Shown: one piece after another, positions 8,040 through 18,953 of the stretch | Numbering within the stretch: position 1 is the stretch's first letter | Layout: every line of letters begins with the position of its first letter | NCBI RefSeq assembly: GCF_013003965.1 | Contig: NZ_CP053069.1 | Coordinates: 3,193,419 to 3,257,418 of the forward strand | Length of the DNA stretch: 64,000 nucleotides | Direction of reading: 5' to 3' | DNA from: Usitatibacter rugosus | GTDB taxonomy: Bacteria; Pseudomonadota; Gammaproteobacteria; Burkholderiales; Usitatibacteraceae | The notes under the pieces: model-generated | Databases searched by the model: none | What the model was told of the DNA's origin: nothing | What the model saw: only the letters and a program-made list of their open reading frames with translations | Position numbers and translations under genes: made by a program

Positions 8040-9089
8040 CTAGCCCGGGGGAAGCGCGCCTTCCGACAGCAAGCTCCAGGCGTGGCGAGCGATCTGCTCT
8101 TCCTCGAGGGACGGCATGACGCGCACATCGCAGCGCGAGAGAACGGGATCCTGCGAGATGCCGAACCACGCGAGACCCTCGCAGATCGCCGAGCGCGTCG
8201 CGGCGTCGTTCTCGCCGATGCCCCCGGTGAAGACGAGCAGGTCCAGGCCCCCCAGCACCGTGATCATCGCGGCCACCTGCTTGCACGCGGCGCGGCAGAA
8301 CATGGCGATGGCGAGGCGCGCACCGGGGCTGGCCGGCGCGGCCTCGCGCAGGCGACGCATGTCACCGGACACGCCGGAGACGGCCAGCAGGCCGCCTTCG
8401 TGGTTGACCAGCCGCTCGATCGCGGCGGCGTCGAGGGAGCGCGTGCGCATCAGGTGGACCAGCAGCCCCGGATCCACGTCACCGGTGCGCGTGCCCATGA
8501 TCAACCCGCCCGCCGGAGTGAGGCCCATGCTGGTGTCGACCGAGCGGCCTTCGTGCACCGCCGTCACGCTGGCGCCGCTTCCGAGGTGGGCGATCACCAA
8601 TCGCGCGGGCAACGCGGCCCCGAGACGGCGCACGATCGATTCGCACGACAGCCCGTGGAAGCCGTAGCGCTGCACACCCTCTTCGCGCAGCTCGCGCGAA
8701 ACGGGAAGCACGCGCGCGGCATCCGGCAGCCCCTCGTGGAAGCCCGTGTCGAAGCACAGCACCTGCGGACGATGGGGAAAGCGCGCGAGCGCTTCCGCGA
8801 CGAGCGCCCGCGCGGCCGGCGCATGCAGCGGTGCGAAGGCGGCAGCCGCATCGAGCTCCCGCAATGCCGCGTCGTCGGCGACGCAAGGCCGGCGTAGCCG
8901 CGGGCCACCGTGGACGATGCGGTGGCCCACGGCATCGACGGCGGGCAGGCCGCCCGAATCAAGGCTTCGCACGATCGCCTCGAGCGAGTCCGACTGGCCC
9001 GAGAGCAGGCACGCGGCTTCCGCCGCACTGGCGCGATACAGGCCGAACTTGAGGGAGGAAGAGCCCGCGTTCAGGGCGAGGACGATCAT
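8040..9089 (-). CDS. ackA: Acetate kinase
   Basis: This 349-residue acetate/propionate kinase converts acetyl phosphate plus ADP to acetate plus ATP. All family signatures are present: [29 protein letters not shown], the [21 protein letters not shown] block and FTGGIGEN. It is about 50 residues shorter than typical AckA, mainly between the first two motifs. It is divergent from phosphoketolase, whose product acetyl phosphate is its substrate, so the pair forms the phosphoketolase-acetate ATP route. A Crp/Fnr-like palindrome centred 42.5 bp upstream of ATG 9089 and a CATCGT -10 suggest a leaderless, activated transcript. Confidence 0.93.
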   Translation of the reverse strand: MIVLALNAGSSSLKFGLYRASAAEAACLLSGQSDSLEAIVRSLDSGGLPAVDAVGHRIVHGGPRLRRPCVADDAALRELDAAAAFAPLHAPAARALVAEALARFPHRPQVLCFDTGFHEGLPDAARVLPVSRELREEGVQRYGFHGLSCESIVRRLGAALPARLVIAHLGSGASVTAVHEGRSVDTSMGLTPAGGLIMGTRTGDVDPGLLVHLMRTRSLDAAAIERLVNHEGGLLAVSGVSGDMRRLREAAPASPGARLAIAMFCRAACKQVAAMITVLGGLDLLVFTGGIGENDAATRSAICEGLAWFGISQDPVLSRCDVRVMPSLEEEQIARHAWSLLSEGALPPG

Positions 9090-9123
9090 GCATTCCACGA
9101 TGCGCCCCGGCCTCCCGTGCGTC

Positions 9124-9139
9124 TGTACGGTATCGCACC
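9124..9139 (-). promoter_or_regulatory. Crp/Fnr-like palindrome upstream of ackA
   Basis: TGTACGGTATCGCACC is a near-palindrome of the TGTTCGGTACCGAACA type. On the minus strand its centre is 42.5 bp before the ackA ATG, with CATCGT at 9102-9097 as a -10 candidate, matching class-II activator geometry for a leaderless mRNA. Its centre is 18 bp from the xfp site, so the two divergent promoters are interlocked. Confidence 0.6.
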
Positions 9140-9141
9140 GG

Positions 9142-9157
9142 TGTGCGGCACCGAACC
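9142..9157 (+). promoter_or_regulatory. Crp/Fnr-like palindrome upstream of xfp
   Basis: TGTGCGGCACCGAACC is another copy of the 16-bp palindrome. Its centre lies 41.5 bp before ATG 9191 of phosphoketolase, and TATCGT at 9179-9184 fits as the -10, which would start the transcript at or next to the A of the ATG. Confidence 0.6.
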
Positions 9158-9190
9158 GACCTGCCGATGCGCTTCGCCTATCGTGATCCG

Positions 9191-11566
9191 ATGATCGAGA
9201 CCCTCTCTCCCGCGCAGCTGAACGCCATCGACGCCTACTGGCGCGCGGCGAACTACCTCTCCGTGGGGCAGATCTACCTCCGCTCCAACGCGCGCCTGCG
9301 CGAGCCGCTCACCTTCGCGCACGTCAAGCCGCTGGTCGTGGGCCACTGGGGAACGGTGCCGGGCCAGAACTTCATCTATGCCCACCTGAACCGGGTGATC
9401 ACGGCGCACGACCTCGACATGATCTACGTCGCCGGCCCCGGCCATGGCGGCCAGGCGCTCGTGGGCAACACGTGGCTCGAGGGCAGCTACAGCGAGACCT
9501 ATCCGGAGGTGAGCCAGGACGACGCCGGGATGACGAAGCTCTTCGCGCAGTTCTCCTCGCCCGGCGGCATCTCCAGCCACGCGGCACCGGCCACGCCCGG
9601 CTCGATCCACGAAGGCGGCGAGCTGGGCTATTCGCTGGCTCACGCGTTCGGCGCCGTGTTCGACAACCCGGCGCTCATCGTCGCCTGCGTGGTCGGCGAC
9701 GGCGAGGCCGAGACCGGCCCGCTCGCCACGGCCTGGCACTCGAACAAGATGCTCGATCCCGTCACCGACGGAGCCGTGCTCCCGATCCTGCACCTGAACG
9801 GCTTCAAGATCAGCAACCCCACGGTGCTGGCGCGAATCGAGCCCGAGGAGCTCGAGCAATACTTCCGCGGCATGGGATGGCGGCCGATCTTCGTGGAAGG
9901 CGACGATCCCGCCGCGATGCACCAGGCGATGGCGGCAGCGCTGGACAGCGCCGTGGGGCAGATCCTGCGCGTCCGCCACGATGCGCGCACGGCCGGGTCC
10001 ACCACGCGGCCGCGATGGCCGATGATCGTGCTGCGCTCGCCGAAGGGATGGACCGGCCCGAAGGAGGTCGACGGCCTGCCCAACGAGGGAACGTTCCGCT
10101 CGCACCAGGTGCCGATCGCGATGGACGCCTCGCGCCCCGAATGCCTGCGGCATCTGCAGTCGTGGATGGAAAGCTATCGCGCGGACGAGCTCTTCGACGC
10201 GTCGGGACGCCTCGTGCCCGCGCTCACGGCCCTGGCGCCGAAGGGCGCGCGCCGCATGGGCGCCAACCCGCACGCCAATGGCGGCCTGCTCCTGCAGGAT
10301 CTCCGCATGCCCGCCTTCCGCGACTTTGCGGTGGACGTCCCCGCGCCCGGCGCGGTCGAATCACAGGACACGCTCGTCCTCGGCCGCTTCCTGCGCGATG
10401 TGGTGGGGCTCAACGCCGGCGCGCGCAATTTCCGCATCTTCGGCCCCGACGAGACCCTCTCCAACCTGCTGGGTGCGGTGTTCCAGGCGACCTCGCGCCA
10501 ATGGGATGCGGCGACCGTGGCGGGCGACGAGTTCCTCGCCCCCTCGGGACGCGTGATGGATTCGATGCTGAGCGAGCACCAATGCCAGGGATGGCTCGAA
10601 GGCTACCTGCTCACGGGGCGCCATGGCCTCTTCAACAGCTACGAGGCCTTCATCCGCATCGTCGACTCGATGGCGAGCCAGCACGCGAAGTGGCTCAAGG
10701 TGACGGCCGAGCTGCCGTGGCGCCGACCGATCGCCTCGCTCAACTACCTGCTCGCCTCGCACGTCTGGCAACAGGACCACAACGGCTTTACCCACCAGGA
10801 CCCCGGCTTCCTCGACCACGTGGCCAACAAGAAGGCCGGCATCGTGCGCCTGTACCTCCCGCCGGATGCGAACTGCCTCCTCTCGGTGATGGACCACTGC
10901 CTGCGCACGCGCAATTTCGTGAACGTCGTGATCGCGGGCAAGCACGCGATGCCGCAATGGCTGGGGATCGAAGCGGCCGCGCGGCATTGCGCCGAGGGCA
11001 TCGGCATCTGGCCGTGGGCCGGCAACGATGGCGACGGCCCGCCCGATGTAGTGATGGCCGCCTGCGGCGACACGCCGACGCTGGAAGTGCTGGCGGCGGT
11101 GTCGATCCTGCGGGAGCACCTGCCCGGGCTCAAGGTGCGCGTCGTGAACGTCGTCGACCTCATGAAGCTGCAGCCGCCCACGGAGCATCCGCACGGGCTG
11201 AGCGATGCCGACTACGACTCCATCTTCACGACCGACCGGCCCATCGTCTTTGCTTTCCACGGCTACCCGTCGCTCGTCCGGCAACTCACGTACTTCCGTT
11301 CCAACCGGAATCTCCACGTGCACGGCTACCAGGAGGAAGGCACCGTCACCACGGCGTTCGACATGCGCGTGCAGAACGGGCTGGACCGTTTCCACCTGGT
11401 GATGAAGGTCATCGATTGCGTGGTGGCCGATCGCCCGGACCTCGCGGGCAAGGCCGCCTACCTGAAGCAGATGGCGCGCGACCGGCTGGTGGAGCACGAG
11501 CGCCATATCCGCGCCGAAGGCCGCGACATGCCGGAGATCCGCGACTGGCGCTGGACCTCAGGCTGA
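9191..11566 (+). CDS. xfp: Phosphoketolase (xylulose-5-phosphate/fructose-6-phosphate)
   Basis: This 791-residue TPP enzyme splits xylulose-5-P or fructose-6-P with phosphate into acetyl phosphate and a shorter sugar phosphate. Visible motifs are [17 protein letters not shown] (residues 81-87), the TPP-binding GDGEAETGP (169-177) with the following [11 protein letters not shown], and the family C-terminal region. Length is normal. ATG 9191 is chosen over ATG 9167 and the 9143 start because the promoter palindrome and -10 imply transcription starts at about 9191. It is divergent from ackA and convergent (9-nt overlap) with transaldolase. Confidence 0.95.
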   Translation: MIETLSPAQLNAIDAYWRAANYLSVGQIYLRSNARLREPLTFAHVKPLVVGHWGTVPGQNFIYAHLNRVITAHDLDMIYVAGPGHGGQALVGNTWLEGSYSETYPEVSQDDAGMTKLFAQFSSPGGISSHAAPATPGSIHEGGELGYSLAHAFGAVFDNPALIVACVVGDGEAETGPLATAWHSNKMLDPVTDGAVLPILHLNGFKISNPTVLARIEPEELEQYFRGMGWRPIFVEGDDPAAMHQAMAAALDSAVGQILRVRHDARTAGSTTRPRWPMIVLRSPKGWTGPKEVDGLPNEGTFRSHQVPIAMDASRPECLRHLQSWMESYRADELFDASGRLVPALTALAPKGARRMGANPHANGGLLLQDLRMPAFRDFAVDVPAPGAVESQDTLVLGRFLRDVVGLNAGARNFRIFGPDETLSNLLGAVFQATSRQWDAATVAGDEFLAPSGRVMDSMLSEHQCQGWLEGYLLTGRHGLFNSYEAFIRIVDSMASQHAKWLKVTAELPWRRPIASLNYLLASHVWQQDHNGFTHQDPGFLDHVANKKAGIVRLYLPPDANCLLSVMDHCLRTRNFVNVVIAGKHAMPQWLGIEAAARHCAEGIGIWPWAGNDGDGPPDVVMAACGDTPTLEVLAAVSILREHLPGLKVRVVNVVDLMKLQPPTEHPHGLSDADYDSIFTTDRPIVFAFHGYPSLVRQLTYFRSNRNLHVHGYQEEGTVTTAFDMRVQNGLDRFHLVMKVIDCVVADRPDLAGKAAYLKQMARDRLVEHERHIRAEGRDMPEIRDWRWTSG

Positions 11567-12610
11567 CGCCCGGGCCTCGCGCTTCCCTTCCACGCTCGAG
11601 AGCAGCTTCTCCCACGAGGCCGCAAAGGCGGCGAGGCCGTCGCGCTGCAATCGGGTGCCTAGCTCCGTGACGTCGACACCCTCCAGCCGGTGCAGCTCCC
11701 GCACCGCCCGGGCGTCCGAGTCTTCCTTCGGCAGCGTGCCGATCGCCTCTCCGTGGTCCGCGAAGGCTTGCAGCGTCTGCTCGGGCAGCGTGCAGATCGT
11801 GTCGTGGGTCGCGAGCGCGTCGACGTACAGCGTATCGGGCGCGGCGGGATCCTTCGTGCCCAGGCTGGCCCAGAGCAGCCGCTGCGGCCGCGCGCCCGCC
11901 GCGGCAAGCTTGCGCCACCGTTCCGAGGCCAGCAGCGCGACGTGCTCCTGGTAGATCGCCTTCGCGACGGTGATGCCGAGGCGGTTGTGCAGCTCGGGAG
12001 CGACGCTGTCCTTCACCGCCGCATCCCAGCGGCTCACGAAGACCGAGGCGACCGACTCGACTTCCGGATCGAGGCCTGCCGCCAGGCGCCGCTCGAGGCC
12101 GCGCAGGTACGCCAGGGCCGCCGCGAGATAGTGTTCCGGCGTGAAGAGGAGCGTCACGTTCACCGGGACGCCGCGAAAGATCACCTCCTCGACCGCGCGA
12201 ACGCCCTCGGCCGTTCCGGGGATCTTCATGAAGAGGTTGTGCTTGCCGGCCTGCGCGTGCAGGCGGATGGCCTCCGCGGCGGTTTGCGCGGCATCGCCGG
12301 CAATCCGCGGCGAGACTTCGAGGGAAACCCAGCCGTCGTCGCCCCCGCTCGCGTCGAACGCGGGCCTGAAGAGATCGGCCGCTTCCGAGAGATCTTCCAG
12401 CGCGAGCTCGAACAGCAACGCCTCACCCGAGAAGCCCGCCTCGACGAGCACGCGGATGCTCGCGTCGTAGTCCCCGCCCGCGTCGATCGCCCGCTCGAGG
12501 ATCGTGGGGTTCGAGGTGAGCCCGGTCACCGACAGGCGCTCGATGTAGCCGGCGAGAGTGCCGCTGCGCAGCAGCGCGCGGGTGATGTTGTCCAGCCAGA
12601 GTCGCGTCAT
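11558..12610 (-). CDS. tal: Transaldolase
   Basis: This 350-residue transaldolase transfers dihydroxyacetone units between sugar phosphates in the non-oxidative pentose phosphate pathway. Seen are LWLDNITR at the N-terminus, LTSNPTI, the Schiff-base Lys129 in MKIPGTAEG, and NVTLLF. It is the longer, TalB-unlike type often paired with phosphoketolase or glucose-6-P isomerase genes. With xfp and ackA it can feed pentose and hexose phosphates into acetyl phosphate. A Crp/Fnr-like palindrome lies 45.5 bp upstream of the ATG. The long open frame upstream belongs to the ABC permease in another frame. Confidence 0.93.
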   Translation of the reverse strand: MTRLWLDNITRALLRSGTLAGYIERLSVTGLTSNPTILERAIDAGGDYDASIRVLVEAGFSGEALLFELALEDLSEAADLFRPAFDASGGDDGWVSLEVSPRIAGDAAQTAAEAIRLHAQAGKHNLFMKIPGTAEGVRAVEEVIFRGVPVNVTLLFTPEHYLAAALAYLRGLERRLAAGLDPEVESVASVFVSRWDAAVKDSVAPELHNRLGITVAKAIYQEHVALLASERWRKLAAAGARPQRLLWASLGTKDPAAPDTLYVDALATHDTICTLPEQTLQAFADHGEAIGTLPKEDSDARAVRELHRLEGVDVTELGTRLQRDGLAAFAASWEKLLSSVEGKREARASA

Positions 12611-12647
12611 CGAACAGCGGTTGTACCGCGGCGAGCGGCGCTCCGTC

Positions 12648-12663
12648 TGTTCGGCACCGCTCA
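12648..12663 (-). promoter_or_regulatory. Crp/Fnr-like palindrome upstream of tal
   Basis: TGTTCGGCACCGCTCA (minus strand ends CGAACAGACG as in other copies) is centred 45.5 bp before the tal ATG, with TACAAC (12625-12620) as a possible -10. It overlaps the stop codon of the upstream ABC permease gene. The spacing to ATG is 3-4 bp longer than at ackA or xfp, which fits a short leader. Confidence 0.5.
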
Positions 12664-13418
12664 GTTCTTCAGGCGGTACCCCGTGCGGAAGATCCAGGCG
12701 ACCACGACCAGGCAGGCGACGAAGAAGCCCATCGTCGCGGCAAAGCTCGCGGCCACCGGAACGTCCGACATCCCGTAGAAGGTCCAGCGGAAGCCGTTGA
12801 TGAGGTAAACCACCGGGTTGAAGAGGCTGAAGGTGCGCCAAGCGGGCGGCAGCATGTCGATCGAGTAGAACGCGCCGCCGAGGAACGTGAGGGGCGTGAT
12901 CACCAGCAGCGGCATGAACGAGAGCTGCTCGAAGCTCTTGGCCCAGATGCCGAGGATGAAGCCGAAGAGGCAAAACGTCGCCGCCACGAGCACGAGGAAC
13001 GCCACCATCCAGACCGGATGGTCCACGCGGATCGGCACGAAGAAGTTCGCCGTGGCGAGGATCACCAGCCCCAGGATCACCGACTTGGTGGTCGCCGCGC
13101 CTACGTAGGCCAGCACGATCTCGAACGGGCTCACCGGCGCGGAAAGCAGCTCGTAGATCGTCCCCGTGAACTTCGGCAAGTAGATCCCGAAGGACGCGTT
13201 GTTCAGGCTCTCGGTGAAGATCGCCAGCATGATGAGCCCGGGCACGATGAAGGCACCGTACGGGACATCGCCCAGGCCGCCCATGCGCGAGCCGATGGCC
13301 GCTCCGAACACCACGAAGTAGAGCGACGTGGTGATCACGGGCGTGGCGAGGCTGGTCCACAGCGTGCGGCCGAAGCGCGCGAGCTCGAAGCGGTAGATGG
13401 CGGAAACGGCGTGGTAGT

Positions 13419-13422
<4 letters not shown>
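12661..13422 (-). CDS. ABC-2 type transporter permease
   Basis: This 253-residue inner-membrane protein has about six hydrophobic segments and matches the ABC-2 membrane family (motifs [42 protein letters not shown]). It has the NodJ/DrrB-like architecture of drug, polysaccharide or unknown-substrate exporters. ATG 13422 overlaps the TGA of the ATPase gene by 4 nt (ATGA), so the two are coupled and form one exporter. The substrate is not indicated by the neighbours. Confidence 0.9.
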
Positions 13423-14344
<922 letters not shown>

Positions 14345-14348
<4 letters not shown>

Positions 14349-15427
14349 GCGGCGACGGGCTTGGCGGCGGTGGCGCGAATCGCGTCGCACACGGCCTGGG
14401 TGACATCCGCCGTGCGCGCCTTGCCGCCGAGATCCGGCGTGTGCACGCCGCTCGCCGTCGCCTTCTCGATCGCGGCCATCAGCGTCTTCGCGGCGCTCTC
14501 TTCACCGAGATGCTCCAGCATCATCGCCGCGGTCCAGAACGTGGCCGTCGGATTGGCGATGCCCTTGCCGGTGATGTCGAATGCGGAACCGTGGATCGGC
14601 TCGAACATCGACGGGAAGGTGCGCTCGGGATTCAGGTTCGCCGTCGGCGCGATCCCCAGGCTGCCCGAGAGCGCAGCCGCGAGGTCGGAGAGAATGTCGG
14701 CGTGCAGGTTGGTGGCGACCATCACGTCGATGGATGCGGGCTTCAGCACCATGCGCGTGGTCATCGCATCGACCAGCTCGCGGTCGGTCTTCACGTCCGG
14801 ATAGTCCTTCGCCACCTCGAAGAACACCTCGTCCCACAGCACCATGCCGAAGCGCTGCGCGTTGGACTTGGTGACGAGCGTGAGGTGCTTGCGCGGACGC
14901 TTGCGGGCCAGCTCGAAGGCGAAGCGATGGATGCGCTCGACCCCCGTCCTCGTGAACACGGCGACTTCGGTCCCGACCTCGATCGGCAGCCCGCGATGCG
15001 AACGCCCGCCCATGCCGGCGTACTCGCCTTCGGAGTTCTCGCGAATGACGACCCAGTCGATCTCCTTGCCGTTCACGAGCGGGCTCTTCACGCCGGGCAG
15101 CACGCGAGCCGGCCGGACGTTGGCGTACTGGTCGAACCCCTGGCAGATCGGAAGGCGCAGGCCCCACAGCGACACGTGGTCGGGCACCTGTTGCGAGCCC
15201 ACCGCGCCGAAGAAGATGGCGTCGAAGGTCTTCAGCTTCGCGAGGCCGCCTTCGGGAATGTAGTGGCCGTGCTTCAGGTAGTAGTCCGAGCTCCACGGGA
15301 AATGTTCCGTCACGAGCTTGAAGGAACCCGTATGCGAGGCAAGGGCTTCCAGGGCTTCGAGGCCGGCGGCGAGGACCTCAGTGCCGATGCCATCGCCCGG
15401 GATGACGGCGATCTTGTGCGTTCTCAT
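14345..15427 (-). CDS. Tartrate/D-malate/isopropylmalate-type dehydrogenase
   Basis: This 360-residue NAD-dependent beta-decarboxylating dehydrogenase begins with the N-terminal motif [10 protein letters not shown]. Substrate-loop sequence [10 protein letters not shown], the block [14 protein letters not shown], and [11 protein letters not shown] point to the tartrate dehydrogenase/D-malate dehydrogenase (TtuC/DmlA) group rather than LeuB or Icd. Also present are [13 protein letters not shown] and the metal-site aspartates in [14 protein letters not shown]. The ATG at 15427 is used; an upstream in-frame start adds only a Pro-rich tail. It is the first gene of a coupled run with the ABC-2 exporter. 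Substrate cannot be fixed from sequence alone. Confidence 0.82.
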
Positions 15428-15482
15428 GGGGATCTTCGGGGGAGCGGGAACCACATGGTAACCAAAAGACTAAAGCTTATGG

Positions 15483-15640
15483 AACACAGAGGACACAGAG
15501 GGGGCACAGAGGACACAGAGGACACAGAGGAAAAGCAAAAATGCTATTCAGGGTCGCGGTAGTCGCCACCGTCGCGGCATTGATCCCTAGATTTGCTTTT
15601 CCTCTGTGTCCTCTGTGCCCCCTCTGTGTCCTCTGTGTTA
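15483..15640. repeat. Inverted repeat built from ACAGAGG units
   Basis: The left arm 15483-15539 is a chain of 9-bp units (ACACAGAGG and one GGCACAGAGG variant). The right arm 15592-15640 is its reverse complement but with one unit fewer. The 52-nt spacer has no repeat. Both arms end in the same AAAAGCAAA next to the spacer. It lies between the dehydrogenase gene start and the stop of the MFS gene, which touches the right arm. This kind of CCTCTGTGT repeat occurs in many bacteria and is thought to be a mobile or amplifying intergenic repeat. Confidence 0.8.
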
Positions 15641-16816
15641 ACGCTTTAAGCCAACGGCCAACCAGGCCGCCAGCAGCGCATAAACCGCAATAAGCGCAAA
15701 CGCCGTCCACGGCAATCCGGTGACATCCCAAAGCAATCCCCCCACGATCGGCAGGGCCACTGCGCAGAAATATCCGATCGCGAACATCGCCGCCGAAACC
15801 CGAGGCACATCCTCCGGCTTCACGGTGAGCGGCGGCAGCGCCAGCGTGAGCACCAGCAGCCACGCCGTCACGAACCCGATCACGCCCGAGAACACGACCA
15901 CGCCGACGCCGCCCAGGAGGAAGAGCGCGGGAATCGACGCGAAAGACAGGAGGGCCGTCGCGATGAAAGGTGCACGCCGCCCGGCGAGGCGCTTCGCGAA
16001 GGCGAGCATGATGAACGACGCCGGAAGCTGCAGCCAATTGAGCGCCGAGAGTGCGGGGCCGAGGAGCTCGGGCCGGCCGTGCCAGCGCAGGAGATCGGGC
16101 AGGAACGCGTTGGTGCCGAAGTAGAGCGTCGAGGCGAAGCCCGCGATGAGCCCCAGCCGCCACGTCGTGCGGTCGCGCCAGTCGGGCCACCAGCGAGGGT
16201 TTGCAACACCGGCGGCGCGGCCCGTGCCCGCTCCTCGCACGGCGAAGACGAGCACCACGCCCAGCACGATCACGAGGCCCGACCAGGCGACCAGGCTCCC
16301 GCGCCATCCGCCGGCCAGCGGCACGACGACGGGGATGGTGAGCGAAGCCGCGAGCGCCTCGCCCACGAGCAGCGCGTTCGAGTAGACCGCGGTGCCGAGC
16401 GCGACGTTGCCCGGCACCCACTCGCGCACGATCGCGGGAAACGCCGGCTGCATCACCGCGATGCCGATGCCCATCACGAAGGTCGCGCCGAGGAGCATCG
16501 CGAGGTCCGGGCTCCACGCGCGCGAAGCGGACGCCAATCCCGCGACGAGAATTCCGGCGACCAGCACGCGCCCCGCGCCCCAGCGCGAGATCATCAGCGA
16601 GCCGGGAATCGCCGCGATGCAGAAGAGCAGCACCGGCAGGCTCGTGAGCGCCGCGACATTGGCTTGCGACAGCGGGAAGCTTTCGCGGATCAGCGGGATC
16701 ACCGGCGGCACGCACAGCACCGTGAGCCGCAGGCACAGGCCTGCGATCCACAAGAGGAGCAACGAGGCCGCGAGCGATCGGGGAGCGGGCGCGCCCACGG
16801 CGACAGGTGCACTCAC
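15638..16816 (-). CDS. MFS transporter (CynX/NimT-like)
   Basis: This 392-residue carrier has about 12 hydrophobic segments, consistent with a complete major facilitator. The first segments (LLLLWIAGLCLRLTVLCVPP, VIPLIRESFPLSQANVAAL) resemble the CynX/NimT group (cyanate, nitroimidazole and small-anion carriers). GTG 16816 is used, its GTGA overlapping the stop of the MetX-like gene, so the two are coupled. It is last in the long minus-strand run that begins with the HAAT-type ABC importer. It may export or import the same compound or its product. Confidence 0.85.
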   Translation of the reverse strand: MSAPVAVGAPAPRSLAASLLLLWIAGLCLRLTVLCVPPVIPLIRESFPLSQANVAALTSLPVLLFCIAAIPGSLMISRWGAGRVLVAGILVAGLASASRAWSPDLAMLLGATFVMGIGIAVMQPAFPAIVREWVPGNVALGTAVYSNALLVGEALAASLTIPVVVPLAGGWRGSLVAWSGLVIVLGVVLVFAVRGAGTGRAAGVANPRWWPDWRDRTTWRLGLIAGFASTLYFGTNAFLPDLLRWHGRPELLGPALSALNWLQLPASFIMLAFAKRLAGRRAPFIATALLSFASIPALFLLGGVGVVVFSGVIGFVTAWLLVLTLALPPLTVKPEDVPRVSAAMFAIGYFCAVALPIVGGLLWDVTGLPWTAFALIAVYALLAAWLAVGLKR

Positions 16817-17844
16817 GCCGCGAGGAACTCGGCGATGACGCGATTCAGGAAGGCCGCATCTTCCGGCCGGTTGCTGGTCGCGGCCTGGTGGCCCTGGATC
16901 GACGGGATCTCCACGAAGGTGCCGCCGGAGATCGCCTTCGCGGCCTCCACCGCCGCGTGAGAGGGATTGAAGAGATCCAGCGGCGGGGCGAGCAGCAGCG
17001 TGCGCGCGCGGATGGAGCCGAGCGCCTGCGCCGTGTTGCCGCCGAAGCCGGGCGTGGTGCCGACGTCGTGCGCGTCGTAGGCGCGCGACTGGTAGAGATA
17101 GTCGTGCGCGTCGAAGGCGTTGGAGCGGATCTGCCCCAGCACGTCTTCGAACCAGCGGTGCGCGTGGGCTGCGTCCTTGAGATGTTCCTCGAGCGCCGCG
17201 GGCGAGCGCATCAGCAGCGCCGTCTTCATCGCCGCCCACGCCCGCCATCCACGCTCCGGCACCGCCGTGAACGACTGGCCGTTCCACGCGGGATCGGCCA
17301 TCAGAGCGCTGCGCGCCGCTTCCGTCACCATCGCGGCCCATGGCGAGGTCTTCGCCATCGGCGTCATCGCGACCAGCCGGTCGGCGAACCCCGGGTGGCT
17401 CACGCCCCACTGCAGCGCCTGCATGCCGCCCATCGAGGCGCCGACGATCGCGCGCACGTGCGAGATGCCGAGATGCTCCGTGAGCAGCCGGTACTGCGCC
17501 TGGATCATGTCGCGCAGCGTGAAGCGCGGGAAGCGCATGCCGGGCTGCGCGGCGCTGTTGGAAGGCGAGGTCGACATGCCGTTGCCGATCGGATCGGCGA
17601 CGACGATGAACGCCTTCTCCGGATCGAGCGCGCGGCCCGGTCCGATGAGGAAATCCAGGCGGTGGTGCGTGCCGGTGAGCGAGATGCAGGCGAGGATCTT
17701 GTCCTTCGCCCCGGGGCTGCCGTGGGTCACGTACGACTGCCGGTATCCGCGGATGAGATCTCCGCATTCCAGCCGCAGGTCGCCCAGCGCGGCCTCGAGG
17801 TGCGGAGCGTCGATATGCCCGGGTGCCAGCGGCGGATGCTTCAC
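16813..17844 (-). CDS. MetX-family alpha/beta hydrolase (homoserine O-acetyltransferase-like)
   Basis: This 343-residue alpha/beta hydrolase of the homoserine acetyltransferase family has its nucleophile elbow at GASMGG (Ser137), an acid near APPLDLF and His in GHQAATSN. True MetX carries GHDAFL and a distinct N-terminus, so this is more likely a catabolic hydrolase or acyltransferase homologue. It starts at GTG 17844, coupled to the ADH gene by a GTGA overlap, and is coupled to the MFS gene downstream. It probably acts on an intermediate of the pathway served by the PhyH/PEPM/ADH genes, which is inference from context. Confidence 0.8.
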   Translation of the reverse strand: MKHPPLAPGHIDAPHLEAALGDLRLECGDLIRGYRQSYVTHGSPGAKDKILACISLTGTHHRLDFLIGPGRALDPEKAFIVVADPIGNGMSTSPSNSAAQPGMRFPRFTLRDMIQAQYRLLTEHLGISHVRAIVGASMGGMQALQWGVSHPGFADRLVAMTPMAKTSPWAAMVTEAARSALMADPAWNGQSFTAVPERGWRAWAAMKTALLMRSPAALEEHLKDAAHAHRWFEDVLGQIRSNAFDAHDYLYQSRAYDAHDVGTTPGFGGNTAQALGSIRARTLLLAPPLDLFNPSHAAVEAAKAISGGTFVEIPSIQGHQAATSNRPEDAAFLNRVIAEFLAA

Positions 17845-18944
17845 GGCAGCATCACCACGGTGCGGATGCCTTCTCCGCGCGTCATCGCCGCGAAGCCGGC
17901 GTTGATGTCGTCCAGCGCGATGCGGTTGGTGACCAGCTCCGCGAGCTTCACGCGCCCGGCGAGATGCTCCTCGACGATCCACGGGAAGTCGCGCCGCGGC
18001 TCGGCGCCACCGTAGCTCGAGCGCACGATCTCCTTCTCGCCCATCAACGAGCCCCAGCGGAAGCCGACCTCCTCGTTCACGTTGACCTTTCCGAGCCACA
18101 CGACGTGGCCGCCGGGGCGCACGGCTTCAACCGAGAGCCGGAACGCCGCGCGATTGCCCGCGCATTCGAAGACATAGTCCGCACCGCGCCCGTTCGTGAG
18201 CACCTTCACGGCCTCGGCCGCATCCACCGCCTTCGCGTCGATGACGTCGGTGGCGCCGAACTCGAGCGCGCGATCACGCCGCCCCGCATCCAGGTCGATC
18301 GCGATGATGCGCCCCGCATCCACGAGCCTTGCACCCTGGATCGCATTCAGCCCCACCGGCCCGCACCCGATCACGGCGACACTCGCACCCGCCTCCACCT
18401 TCGCCTTGCGGACCACCGCGCCGATGCCGGTCATCACGCCGCAGCCGATGATGCACGCGAGATCGAAGCCGATGCCCTCGGGAATCCGGACCGCACCGGA
18501 CTCCGGAACCATCGTGAATTCCGCGTGCGTCGAGGTGACCGAGTAGTGGTGCACGCGCTCGCCGTTACGCGTCATGCGCGTGGTGCCGTCGAGCAGCAGC
18601 CCGCGCGGCTGGTTCTGCGTGAAAGGCTCGCAGAGGATCGGCAACTGTCGCTCGCAGTAGAAGCAGTGTCCGCAATGCGGGTTCCAGGAGCAGATCACGT
18701 GATCGCCCGGCTTCACGGCCTTCACGTCGCGTCCCACGGCCTCGACGATCCCGGCCCCTTCGTGGCCCAGCACGATCGGCAGCGGATAGGCGAGCGAGCC
18801 TTGCATCACCTCGAGGTCGGTGTGGCACAGGCCGCTTGCACGCAGGCGCACGAGCACGTCCCCGGGGCCGGGATCGGCCATCTCCAGCGTATCGATCGTG
18901 AGCGGCTCACCCACGCGGTTGAGGACCGCGGCTTTGAAGTGCAT
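17841..18944 (-). CDS. Zinc-dependent alcohol dehydrogenase (class III-like)
   Basis: This 367-residue medium-chain dehydrogenase has the catalytic zinc set Cys40 and His61/Glu62 (LGHEGAG), the structural-zinc cysteines 91, 94, 97 and 105, and the cofactor motif IGCGPVGLNAIQGA. It is closest to the FrmA/NAD-dependent primary alcohol or aldehyde group. ATG 18944 has an AGGA Shine-Dalgarno; the TTG six bases upstream is less likely. It sits between the PEPM-like and MetX-like genes (9-nt gap and 4-nt overlap), so it probably oxidises an alcohol released in the same pathway. Confidence 0.88.
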   Translation of the reverse strand: MHFKAAVLNRVGEPLTIDTLEMADPGPGDVLVRLRASGLCHTDLEVMQGSLAYPLPIVLGHEGAGIVEAVGRDVKAVKPGDHVICSWNPHCGHCFYCERQLPILCEPFTQNQPRGLLLDGTTRMTRNGERVHHYSVTSTHAEFTMVPESGAVRIPEGIGFDLACIIGCGVMTGIGAVVRKAKVEAGASVAVIGCGPVGLNAIQGARLVDAGRIIAIDLDAGRRDRALEFGATDVIDAKAVDAAEAVKVLTNGRGADYVFECAGNRAAFRLSVEAVRPGGHVVWLGKVNVNEEVGFRWGSLMGEKEIVRSSYGGAEPRRDFPWIVEEHLAGRVKLAELVTNRIALDDINAGFAAMTRGEGIRTVVMLP

Positions 18945-18953
18945 CGGCAAATC

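Noticed and set aside
8040-9089. Acetate kinase as a pseudogene because it is short
   Set aside because: All catalytic motifs are present and in order with no frameshift; the shorter length is a deletion in a variable region.
11558-13360. Extended transaldolase with an ABC-permease-like N-terminus
   Set aside because: The first 250 codons are a frame-shifted copy of the ABC permease gene; real transaldolase begins at ATG 12610.
15483-15640. Possible CRISPR-like array of short repeats
   Set aside because: Repeat units are 9 bp with no spacers and form two inverted arms, with no cas genes around; it is a tandem intergenic repeat.
16813-17844. True homoserine O-acetyltransferase metX
   Set aside because: The His motif is GHQAATSN instead of GHDAFL and the N-terminal features of MetX are weak; metW is not adjacent. 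The catabolic-type cluster makes a MetX-fold hydrolase more likely.
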